This document shows, piece after piece, positions 1 through 5,101 of a DNA stretch of 5,101 bases; position 1 is the stretch's first letter, and every line of letters starts with the position of its first letter. The DNA comes from Hyphomicrobiales bacterium (GTDB lineage: Bacteria; Pseudomonadota; Alphaproteobacteria; Rhizobiales; OSC116). The translations under genes and the position numbers were made by a program. Below the pieces are notes generated by a model, which was given only the letters and a program-made list of their open reading frames with translations, searched no databases and had not been told where the DNA came from. Where the stretch lies: positions 1-5,101 of the forward strand of contig JABSRY010000213.1 of assembly GCA_013214985.1 (NCBI GenBank), given 5' to 3'.

Positions 1-69
1 CCAGATGTGATTTATTGGAACAAATTAAACAATCAACCCAATGACTGGTCAGTGAAAAGTGTAGCTTAA
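1..69 (+). CDS. C-terminal end of an unrecognised protein (partial)
   Basis: Frame 1 is open from the first base to a TAA at 67-69, giving 22 codons that end in DWSVKSVA. The other two plus frames close earlier (TGA at 8-10 and at 42-44). The peptide is polar with two Trp and one Tyr and has no motif I recognise, so no function is proposed. It lies on the same strand as the hydrolase that follows 168 bases later. Stem-loops begin 11 bases after the stop, as expected after the end of a gene. The fragment is short enough that a chance open frame is possible. Confidence 0.4.
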   Translation, partial: PDVIYWNKLNNQPNDWSVKSVA

Positions 70-79
70 ATCAATACAT

Positions 80-158
80 AATCTGTCGCAGATTTGGGGA
101 CCACCTCAGGATGCTAAGCACCTGAGATTTCCAACATACATTTTGCCGGCTTTGTATG
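80..158 (+). other. Three consecutive stem-loops in the intergenic leader
   Basis: Three inverted repeats sit back to back. The first is AATCTG/CAGATT (80-85 with 89-94) around a 3-base loop TCG. The second is CTCAGG/CCTGAG (105-110 with 121-126), continued inward by TGC/GCA around TAA with one bulged A, giving a 9-bp stem. The third is CATACA/TGTATG (135-140 with 153-158) around a loop containing GCCGGC. None is followed by a clear T-run, so none is a textbook terminator. They may end the upstream transcript, protect its 3' end, or form a structured 5' leader of the hydrolase mRNA. No known riboswitch core was recognised. Smaller dyads follow at 185-199 (CAATT/AATTG) and 216-224 (GTTCAGAAC), close to the hydrolase start. 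Confidence 0.4.
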
Positions 159-228
159 AGGAAAACGATGGATTACGCTTTGGCCAATTCAACAAATTGA
201 GCTGGTTCTATTGCCGTTCAGAACATTT

Positions 229-240
229 AGAGGTTTTATG
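229..240 (+). promoter_or_regulatory. Ribosome binding site that sets the hydrolase start
   Basis: AGAGG at 229-233 lies four bases before ATG 238-240. This favours ATG 238 over the upstream in-frame TTG at 211, which has no such site and would add nine residues in front of the membrane anchor. A second ATG at 247 is less well placed. Confidence 0.55.
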
Positions 241-1335
241 AAGAAAATGACTATAATTATTTTAATAAGTCTGGCAGCACTTCTGATAGCTGTTTTTCTA
301 ACCGTCACCTTAGCGTTTGGCAGTAAAGATCATAGTGAATATGATTTACCCAAACATTCTGCAACAGGCCAACGCACCAACGAAAGCAATGAGCACAAAG
401 CCATTGCACAGCTTATTATTTCGGATATGGAAAAACCCACAAAACTAAGCAACAAAGAGCTGACACGCCTAATGCGCAAACAAATGGATGAAAGAGGCTT
501 AGCATTTAAAATTGATGCAGAGATTAAACCAGTCAATGCTGGTGGAGTTGAAGCAGAATGGATACTTGCACCCAATGCAAACCCCAATCGGCGTTTGCTA
601 TATATTCATGGCGGCGCATATGTAATGGGCAGTCCCAAAAGTCATCGTCTGATAACCAGCCGCTTATCTAGAATTGCCAATGCAGCAGTTCTGGTAATTG
701 ACTATCGATTAATGCCTGAGCACTCGCGTATGGACGGTATTGAAGATTGCCGAAAAGCATATGCTTGGATTTTAGAGAATGGCCCCACTGGTCAGTCTCT
801 CGTCGAAAAGTTAATTATTATCGGTGATTCATCTGGCGGCAACCTAGCACTCTCAACAATTGCATGGGCTCGAGATAACAAATTGCGTACTGCCGATGCT
901 GTCGTATCCATGTCGCCACAAACAGATCTTACCCTTACAAGCCCAAGTTTGATTAAAAATATTGATACTGACATTATGCAGGGCAAGAGTTTTGGTCCTA
1001 TTGTAAAAGCACCAAAGTTTTTCAAGTTAGGGTTTAGTTTTTTGTTTCATAAAGTCAATCCCAGCAATTCAATTGTCTCGCCATTATTGGGTGATCTTTC
1101 TAACTTGCCGCCTACCCTAATTCAGGCATCTGAGGCTGAAATGTTTCTGGACGATGCTGTACGTTATGTCAACAAAGCCAATGACCAAGGTTCTAAAGCC
1201 ATATTGCAAACATGGCCATTTGTTATGCATGTATGGCATGCATTTCAAGTGCCAGAAGCAGATGAGGCATTCAATGAGATAGAAAAATTTCTAAATGTTC
1301 ACACAATGGATACGTCCACTAAAGCAATCGAATAA
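238..1335 (+). CDS. Membrane-anchored alpha/beta hydrolase, HSL (family IV) esterase type
   Basis: A predicted carboxylesterase or lipase of 365 residues (from ATG 238) that would hydrolyse short- to medium-chain esters or lactones; the substrate cannot be told from sequence. After two Lys near the start, residues about 4-27 form one hydrophobic helix with no lipobox Cys, so the protein is probably held in the inner membrane by a signal anchor, or is exported. The catalytic domain begins near residue 110. HGGA at about 124-127 is the oxyanion-hole motif of the hormone-sensitive-lipase family. GDSSGGN at about 196-202 holds the nucleophile Ser198. The acidic residue should come from EMFLDD at about 301-306, and HVW at about 331 supplies the catalytic His. 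Family IV esterases are usually about 300-320 residues; the excess here is the anchor plus a polar linker of some 60 residues. The gene stands alone between two stem-loop regions. Family assignment is firm; location and substrate are inferred. Confidence 0.9.
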   Translation: MKKMTIIILISLAALLIAVFLTVTLAFGSKDHSEYDLPKHSATGQRTNESNEHKAIAQLIISDMEKPTKLSNKELTRLMRKQMDERGLAFKIDAEIKPVNAGGVEAEWILAPNANPNRRLLYIHGGAYVMGSPKSHRLITSRLSRIANAAVLVIDYRLMPEHSRMDGIEDCRKAYAWILENGPTGQSLVEKLIIIGDSSGGNLALSTIAWARDNKLRTADAVVSMSPQTDLTLTSPSLIKNIDTDIMQGKSFGPIVKAPKFFKLGFSFLFHKVNPSNSIVSPLLGDLSNLPPTLIQASEAEMFLDDAVRYVNKANDQGSKAILQTWPFVMHVWHAFQVPEADEAFNEIEKFLNVHTMDTSTKAIE

Positions 1336-1364
1336 ACACAAATATATCAAAAGTGAAAATCCTT

Positions 1365-1391
1365 GGCAGATTGCGTTCTTACAATCCTGCC
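1365..1391 (+). repeat. Inverted repeat just after the hydrolase gene
   Basis: GGCAGATTG (1365-1373) pairs with CAAT-C-CTGCC (1382-1391) with one bulged C and an 8-base loop. It starts 29 bases after the hydrolase stop. TTGGG rather than a T-run follows, so on its own it is not a standard intrinsic terminator. It may stabilise the 3' end of the mRNA. Confidence 0.4.
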
Positions 1392-1423
1392 TTGGGTATC
1401 CAGTATGCTAGATTATTTGAAAT

Positions 1424-1466
1424 CATGCGAGTTGAAATAGATAATCCATCAAAATCGCATGTTTTT
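1424..1466 (+). terminator. Probable intrinsic terminator of the hydrolase gene
   Basis: CATGCGA (1424-1430) pairs with TCGCATG (1455-1461). An inner TTGA/TCAA stem (1432-1435 with 1449-1452) lies beyond a small internal loop, and TTTTT follows at 1462-1466. The loop of 13 bases is longer than usual, hence moderate confidence. It lies about 90 bases beyond the hydrolase stop on the same strand. Confidence 0.45.
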
Positions 1467-1515
1467 ACTGCTAGTTGATTTTATGAAATGAATATTTATG
1501 AAATTGGAAAAAGGC

Positions 1516-1544
1516 AAAAAAAAGACGATGCAGAAAGCACCGTC
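1516..1544 (-). terminator. Rho-independent terminator, minus strand
   Basis: On the minus strand GACGGTGC (1544-1537), loop TTTCT, then GCATCGTC (1531-1524) form an 8-bp stem with one G-U pair, followed directly by eight T (1523-1516). On the plus strand the same pair is an A-C mismatch and no T-run follows, so the signal is directional. It ends either the transcript of the DUF2285 gene about 300 bases upstream or, more likely, the small RNA described at 1516-1640. Confidence 0.8.
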
Positions 1545-1640
1545 CTCAAGAGTTTTCTCTAGATACCAATCAAAAGGGAGGAGATTGGTGGTGTTAGGAA
1601 CAAGAGGAAGGAAGTTCCTATAGATCCTAGAGTGATCTGT
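1516..1640 (-). ncRNA. Candidate trans-acting small RNA with tandem anti-Shine-Dalgarno loops
   Basis: Read on the minus strand, the segment is almost wholly hairpins. AGATC/GATCT (1638-1622) comes first. TAGGAAC/GTTCCTA (1620-1595) follows with loop UUCCUUCCUCUU. ACCAATC/GATTGGT (1589-1565) has loop UCCUCCCUUUU. A small AGAG/CTCT hairpin (1560-1549) comes next, and then the terminator with its eight T. Two adjacent perfect 7-bp stems that each expose a C/U-rich loop complementary to Shine-Dalgarno sequences, closed by an intrinsic terminator, match the layout of the alphaproteobacterial Cuckoo RNAs (CcsR type, CCUCCUCCC loops). Loop sequences differ from that consensus, so homology is not claimed. 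A TATATA/TATAAG box lies at 1644-1653 on the minus strand, but its -35 region is poor. The RNA might instead be processed from the DUF2285 transcript. The predicted length is about 125 nt. The 5' end is a guess. Confidence 0.45.
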
Positions 1641-1846
1641 TGACTTATATATAGTGGTTTATCTCGTGAATTAAAGAGTTGCCTGCGATTATTAGACATG
1701 CACTAATTGCATAACCATAGAATGCAAACGCATATTTTTTGTCTTGGTAAAAGGATCGTCACCTTTGGTCAAGACGCTAAGCGGCTTGATAAGCAATCGC
1801 AAGATTGCGAGTAGAGCGTGATTGTTCGAAGAATAATTCCCCCACA
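1641..1846. other. Gene-poor stretch with a nested stem-loop cluster (1741-1808)
   Basis: No recognisable gene lies here. GTCTTG (1741-1746) pairs with CAAGAC (1770-1775). After a symmetric 3-by-3 internal loop, AAAGG (1750-1754) pairs with CCTTT (1762-1766) around a 7-base loop. GCTT/AAGC follows, then GCAATC-GCAA-GATTGC (1793-1808), a perfect 6-bp stem that on the plus strand has a GNRA tetraloop. TTCGAA at 1825-1830 recalls a tRNA T-loop, but no cloverleaf forms. On the minus strand a 51-codon open frame (1847-1692) begins with an ATG overlapping the DUF2285 stop as TGATG. Its protein resembles nothing I know and it spans the stem-loops, so I do not call it a gene. Confidence 0.3.
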
Positions 1847-2648
1847 TCAATCAACTTTAAAAAATGTATGAGCCCCTCCAGCAACTAATTCTCGACTTCG
1901 AGAAATAAGCCTTCTTGTACGAGTTCTGATATTATCACTAATACCATCCCAGCCATCTAATATAGCAGCATTACCGTATATTTTGAGTCCAATTTCCCGC
2001 TGCGACAAACCTAATTTCCATAAATCATAGGCATAAAGCAATTCCCGAGAAGCAAATTTATTTAGCGGATAAGGAATATCAGAATGTTTAAAATGACCAT
2101 AATTCAACAAATATTCTAAGCGAACCAATGCATCACCCTTTTGTGTTAAACCAACTGAAGAAATTAGATTAATTGAAAAACTAAACGAACATTCAAAATT
2201 AGGAGCTTGGTCAAAGATAAGCTGAATGCAACCATTCTGATCAGAAACAAGTAAATGACATTCATCATCACAGGTTGTTTTAATGCTAAAGTCACACACA
2301 ATATCATTCAAAACAAGTTTCAGACATGGTTTTTGATAATCCAAAGGCAATAAATTACAATTCAGAATATGGGGATCAATTGGTTCCACCCAAAACACAT
2401 TTGCGGATTCGGAGTCCAAATCTGGGTCAACGAAAAAACAACAATCCAAACATAGCAGCCGCCTCCATCTCACCGTTTTCAACAATATCCAAACACGAGT
2501 TATGGCCAGAAACCTGGCTCATGTGAGTATACCATGCTTCAATGTAAGCAGAGTTACGACGTAAATATTCCCATGCCCATGCCTGAACAGGACGGGATTT
2601 CAGATAGTCATAATTTGCGTATTTTAATTCACCAAAAGCTACGGCCAT
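1847..2648 (-). pseudogene. DUF6499-DUF2285 family protein, split by a +1 frameshift
   Basis: Two overlapping minus-strand frames together make one protein of about 266 residues. The N-terminal piece runs from ATG 2648 to a TGA at 2427-2429. It carries the DUF6499 signature AWAWEYLRRNSAYIEAW and ends GLLFF. The C-terminal piece resumes at VDPDLDSE, continues NVFWVEPIDPH, and ends in the DUF2285 region with helix-turn-helix-like LSQREIGLKIYG and then TRTRRLISRSRELVAGG. The switch falls in a run of six T (2438-2433): with five T, the reading GLLFFVDPDLD is continuous and typical of the family. Proteins of this family are usually about 250-280 residues and are common in alphaproteobacterial integrative and conjugative elements, beside replication, partition and transfer genes. 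None of those is seen here, so the gene may be a relic. An in-frame TTG at 2660 is an alternative start; neither start has a good ribosome binding site. A DNA-binding regulatory role is inferred only. Confidence 0.8.
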
Positions 2649-2677
2649 TCTGAAACTCAATTCAGGCTGCCCACCAG

Positions 2678-2705
2678 ATAATTATTTGCGTAATTTTGAC
2701 GTCAA
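2678..2705 (-). promoter_or_regulatory. Candidate promoter with palindromic -35 box for the DUF6499-DUF2285 gene
   Basis: On the minus strand TTGACG (2705-2700) is followed after 16 bases by AATTAT (2683-2678), which would start the RNA near 2670, about 20 bases before ATG 2648. The -35 box is half of the perfect 10-bp palindrome TTGACGTCAA (2696-2705), a possible operator through which a repressor could block polymerase. The -10 match is only four of six. Confidence 0.35.
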
Positions 2706-2753
2706 CGATCCACCACGTTGAAACATCAAGCGCGCTCAAGAAGTCAATAAATT

Positions 2754-2783
2754 GATTTAGGCAATAGAAGTCATGCCTAAATT
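2754..2783. repeat. 9-bp inverted repeat ATTTAGGCA/TGCCTAAAT
   Basis: ATTTAGGCA (2755-2763) and TGCCTAAAT (2774-2782) are perfect complements around a 10-base spacer, extended by a G-T pair. It is flanked by the shorter palindromes CAATAAATTG (2745-2754) and TTCAAAATTGAA (2782-2793). No T-run follows on either strand, so a protein-binding site upstream of the DUF gene is more likely than a terminator. Confidence 0.45.
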
Positions 2784-2793
2784 CAAAATTGAA

Positions 2794-3156
2794 AAATCTA
2801 AGATGTGTTTGGAGGTGGTGATATTTCTCTGTTTAGAAAACTGGAATTATTGATAATAAAAAATAATTTAGTCATACGAAATTTCTCTACGTAAAGTTAC
2901 AAGAAAAATCTTAAAGCTAAAATTTTGATCAAAATATTTAAATTCAAATCTTGACTCAAAATGTCTATCCACAAAACATTAAGAACATCTAGAGGTTGTA
3001 CTCTAAAGATTAACACTCAATTAAATTTGACAGGTTTACTCTCGAAATGAGTTTTATTGATTTGATAATATAATCAATCTAAATATTAGGTTATTTCAAA
3101 AGGTCATAATTAGTGGAAACAATAATACAATTTTATGTATAGTACGTCATTGATAT
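2794..3156. other. AT-rich stretch without a recognisable gene
   Basis: All frames are broken by stops and I see no coding pattern. It holds the perfect 14-bp palindrome ATTTTGATCAAAAT (2922-2935), an inverted repeat ATTGATT/AATCAAT (3056-3062 with 3072-3078), and a lone perfect TTGACA on the plus strand (3027-3032) whose best -10 box (TTTTAT, 3052) is 19 bases away. It lies between the DUF gene, which points away from it, and the end of the ABC/SIS operon. Confidence 0.5.
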
Positions 3157-3190
3157 AAAAACGGCTCCCTAGTGGATAGTTAGGAAGCCG
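3157..3190 (-). terminator. Rho-independent terminator of the ABC/SIS operon
   Basis: On the minus strand CGGCTTCCTA (3190-3181) pairs with TAGGGAGCCG (3171-3162), a 10-bp G/C-rich stem with one G-U pair and a 9-base loop, followed directly by TTTTT (3161-3157). On the plus strand the G-U pair becomes a mismatch and no T-run follows. It is the first strong terminator after the SIS gene, so the operon RNA probably has a 3' extension of about 440 bases. Confidence 0.75.
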
Positions 3191-3627
3191 CCCCAAGGAA
3201 CAGAGTTAAATTTAATCCAATTCCCCGAACTATCAGGTTTTATAAATAAATTCAGCAAGAAAATCTAATTCAGTAAATACTGAAAATTTATTCAGAAACA
3301 TTACCTCTATTTCTTAAAACCTCCGCATCTAACCCAGTTTGTATTTGTAAAATTCATTCCGTTATTTGAATAAAAACTAATCAGAAAAACTTATCCGGTT
3401 CTATGACGAAAACGTAGACTCAACACAGGCTTGGATAAGCGCCAAGCTTTCGAGCATCATAAATAGATAATTTTCCAAGATCCTGACAAAGGTGCCAACA
3501 CCCTTACTAACAATTAAATTATGACGACCAAGGTTGGCAGATATCTAATCTTACCCAGATCATCTCTTTCAATTTCTTCCATAGGAGTTTTTCAAAATAA
3601 ATTTTCAACAGGTTCATATATTACTGA
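3191..3627 (-). other. Non-coding or decayed stretch between the SIS gene and its terminator
   Basis: No intact gene is found. On the minus strand a frame of 47 codons (3544-3404, stop 3401-3403) contains LIVSKGVGTFVRI, which resembles the wing of a GntR-family winged-helix regulator (pattern GxGTFV). It has no start codon at the right place and no helix-turn-helix before it. Two other short frames (MEEIERDDLGKIRY near 3580, and MFLNKFSVFTELDF near 3300) follow in different phases. Such broken frames would fit a decayed gene, but chance is not excluded. Inverted repeats are GCTTGG/CCAAGC (3429-3447) and TGCCAAC/GTTGGCA (3493-3499 with 3533-3539). Confidence 0.3.
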
Positions 3628-4662
3628 TTAGATTGTTTCGGTTATTTTGTTGAGCAATGGGGGTTTGTCTGGATTAAGGCCCATATGACACGAGAGCTTC
3701 TCAACAAATTTATAGAATGACGTGATTTGACATATTTCATTCAAAAGAAAGTGCGGGCTTGGCGCAGAAGACAAATTACTCGCAGTACCTAAATCAGAAC
3801 CCACAGTAAATACACTTGCTCCATTTCTTGAAAAAATTTCTACTGATTTCAATACACTCTCATGCCCTCTGCCACTGGGGAAAAAAGCCAAAACAGCCAA
3901 CTTTTTACGTGCCAATACCATCGGCCCATGCTGCACTTCTGCTGCACTATAACTTTCAGCGTGTATTTGGCAGGTCTCTTTAAGCTTGAGTGAAGCCTCA
4001 CCCGCAATTGCATATCCTGCCCCTCTACCTAAGACAAATAATGATTGTGAGTTTTTAAAGGCATCAGTCGCAGCATCCCAATTCATTCCGAGTGATTTAT
4101 CTAGCGAATCTGGTAATATTTTTAGTGCCTCAATTAGTGAGGTATCATTCTTCATTCCGGCATAAATTGCTGCCACAGCAACAAGACTTGCTACAAATGA
4201 TTTTGTAGCTGCAACTGCATTTTCTTTGCCCGCGACCAAGGGTAAAGAATAATCAGAATTAACACTCATTGGAGATGGAATTGTATTTAGTACCGAAACA
4301 GCAATCGCTCCACCTTCCTGAGCCGCATTTTGAAGAGCTAAAAGGTCTGGGCTGCCCCCCGACTGTGAAATAGATAAACAAACACCATCTTCCAACTTCA
4401 ATTTTGAATGATAAACAGATGCAATAGATGGTGGCATCGAAGTCACGGGACGCCCAGTACCAGATTCGACCAAAAATTTGAAATATTGGGCAGCTTGATC
4501 TGATGTTCCTCTTGCGCAGGTTATGATAGGCCCCGAGCGAGTTACTAACATTTTCCCTATTTCCAAATACACGGGCAATAATTCATTAATTTGACGTTCT
4601 ACAACTGCTGGAATTTCAGCAATTTCTCTAAACATTTGCGTATTATTCATAACTTTTACCAT
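3628..4662 (-). CDS. Double-SIS sugar-phosphate isomerase/deaminase (NagB-II/AgaS, GlmS isomerase-like)
   Basis: A cytoplasmic enzyme of 344 residues that most likely converts an amino-sugar phosphate, for example glucosamine-6-phosphate to fructose-6-phosphate and ammonia. It has two SIS domains (about 30-165 and 190-330) and lacks the glutaminase domain of GlmS, so it would act in breakdown rather than synthesis. TCARGTSDQA (48-57) and SISQSGGSPD (97-106) bind the sugar phosphate, and AATKSF (151-156) follows. In the second domain LKLKE (225-229) and QHGP (244-247) match GlmS Glu488 and His504, and Lys339 near the C-terminus matches GlmS Lys603. ATG 4662 directly follows the TAA of the ABC ATPase gene, implying translational coupling; ATG 4650 (MNNTQMFREI) is an alternative start. 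The transporter partner fits import of the substrate, though close relatives act on other amino sugars or on fructosamine phosphates, so the substrate is inferred. Confidence 0.85.
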   Translation of the reverse strand: MVKVMNNTQMFREIAEIPAVVERQINELLPVYLEIGKMLVTRSGPIITCARGTSDQAAQYFKFLVESGTGRPVTSMPPSIASVYHSKLKLEDGVCLSISQSGGSPDLLALQNAAQEGGAIAVSVLNTIPSPMSVNSDYSLPLVAGKENAVAATKSFVASLVAVAAIYAGMKNDTSLIEALKILPDSLDKSLGMNWDAATDAFKNSQSLFVLGRGAGYAIAGEASLKLKETCQIHAESYSAAEVQHGPMVLARKKLAVLAFFPSGRGHESVLKSVEIFSRNGASVFTVGSDLGTASNLSSAPSPHFLLNEICQITSFYKFVEKLSCHMGLNPDKPPLLNKITETI

Positions 4663-5101
4663 TTAATGACTCAGACCAGTAATCATAGAGACAATTTCAT
4701 TTTTATCTGTTTTTGAAGTTTCTCTCACCCCAATTTGAACACCTTGACGTAAGACACATATATTATCGGACAATCGGAACACCTGATCCAATGAGTGACT
4801 TATGATGAAAATAGCGATGTTTCGTTCTTTGAGACTTTCAATTATAGATTCAACTCTCGCTGTCTCTGCAACACCTAACGCAGCGGTTGGTTCATCTAAT
4901 AAAATAAGCTTCTGCGCCCAATGGGTAGCACGTGCAATTGCCACCCCTTGTCGCTGGCCTCCCGATAAATCGCTAATCGTTGATAAAGCAGACGGAATGC
5001 GAACATCAAGTTCTTTCACCAAAGCTTCGGTCTCTTTAATCATTCTTTTACGGTCAAGCAATGGGATTGGTGACTTTGTATATTCTCTGCCTAAAAACAG
5101 G
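4663..5101 (-). CDS. Sugar ABC transporter ATP-binding protein, CUT2/FrcA type (3' part)
   Basis: The nucleotide-binding subunit of a sugar importer on the inner face of the membrane. The window holds the last 145 codons; the frame is open to the edge, so the start and the Walker A motif lie outside. Visible in order are LFLGRE, conserved in CUT2 ATPases after the Q-loop region; the signature LSGGQRQG (about 4968-4945); Walker B LILLDEP (about 4908-4888); the D-loop region TAALGV; and the H-loop His in ISHS (about 4800-4789). TAALGV and the C-terminus ending soon after the H-loop region match single-domain FrcA-like proteins (about 260 residues), not the double-domain RbsA type. The protein ends MITGLSH, and its TAA touches the ATG of the SIS enzyme. 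The specificity of the transporter is set by subunits outside the window. All residues needed in this half are intact. Confidence 0.9.
   Translation of the reverse strand, partial: LFLGREYTKSPIPLLDRKRMIKETEALVKELDVRIPSALSTISDLSGGQRQGVAIARATHWAQKLILLDEPTAALGVAETARVESIIESLKERNIAIFIISHSLDQVFRLSDNICVLRQGVQIGVRETSKTDKNEIVSMITGLSH

Noticed and set aside
84..130. TPP-riboswitch-like CUGAGA in the leader
   Set aside because: CCTGAGATT is present, but the rest of the TPP core, such as the GAACCTGA box, is missing.
330..587. Minus-strand open frame of 85 codons
   Set aside because: It lies wholly inside the esterase gene on the other strand and has no family features.
792..1025. Minus-strand open frame of 77 codons
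   Set aside because: It is antisense to the esterase catalytic region and has no recognisable protein pattern.
1481..1504. Direct repeat TTATGAAAT, two copies 15 bases apart
   Set aside because: Only two copies of an AT-rich 9-mer, without a third copy or a promoter context, so chance is likely.
1801..1846. tRNA-like or tmRNA-like end (TTCGAA followed by CCCCCACA)
   Set aside because: The T-stem does not pair properly and no acceptor stem, D-arm or anticodon arm can be formed upstream.
2326..2526. Plus-strand open frame of 66 codons
   Set aside because: It is antisense to the DUF6499-DUF2285 gene, whose two pieces clearly carry family motifs.
3027..3057. Plus-strand promoter with perfect TTGACA
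   Set aside because: The best -10 box is only four of six at 19 bases, and no gene or RNA follows on the plus strand.
3493..3539. attC-like integron site (TGCCAAC ... GTTGGCA)
   Set aside because: The ends do not fit RYYYAAC/GTTRRRY, no inner core boxes are seen and there is no cassette structure.

Overview
The window is AT-rich DNA, probably from an alphaproteobacterium. Three features point that way: a DUF6499/DUF2285-type regulator, a CUT2 (FrcA-like) sugar ABC ATPase abutting a double-SIS amino-sugar-phosphate enzyme, and a minus-strand locus laid out like the alphaproteobacterial 'Cuckoo' small RNAs. This is inference from family distribution. No rRNA, tRNA, CRISPR array or transposase was found.

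Left part (1-1466, plus strand). The last 22 codons of an unrecognised gene end at 69. A leader of about 170 bases with several stem-loops follows, then a membrane-anchored hormone-sensitive-lipase-type alpha/beta hydrolase (238-1335). A plausible terminator for it lies at 1424-1466.

Middle part (1516-2705, minus strand). A promoter candidate with a palindromic -35 box precedes a gene for a DUF6499-DUF2285 protein. The gene is split by a +1 shift at a run of six T, so it reads as two overlapping pieces. Downstream lie a stem-loop-rich stretch (1741-1808) and then an array of hairpins ending in a textbook minus-strand Rho-independent terminator (1516-1544). Read on the minus strand, two consecutive hairpins carry C/U-rich, anti-Shine-Dalgarno-like loops (UCCUUCCUCUU and UCCUCCC). 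This candidate small RNA is the most interesting element of the window.

Right part (3157-5101, minus strand). The 3' part of a sugar ABC transporter ATPase enters from the window edge. Its stop codon touches the start codon of a double-SIS enzyme (NagB-II/AgaS type), so the two look like one uptake-and-catabolism operon: the transporter imports a sugar or amino sugar and the SIS enzyme isomerises or deaminates its phosphate. The operon transcript appears to run through about 440 bases of mostly non-coding, possibly decayed sequence to a strong terminator at 3157-3190. Between that terminator and the DUF2285 gene is very AT-rich DNA with palindromes and no convincing gene.
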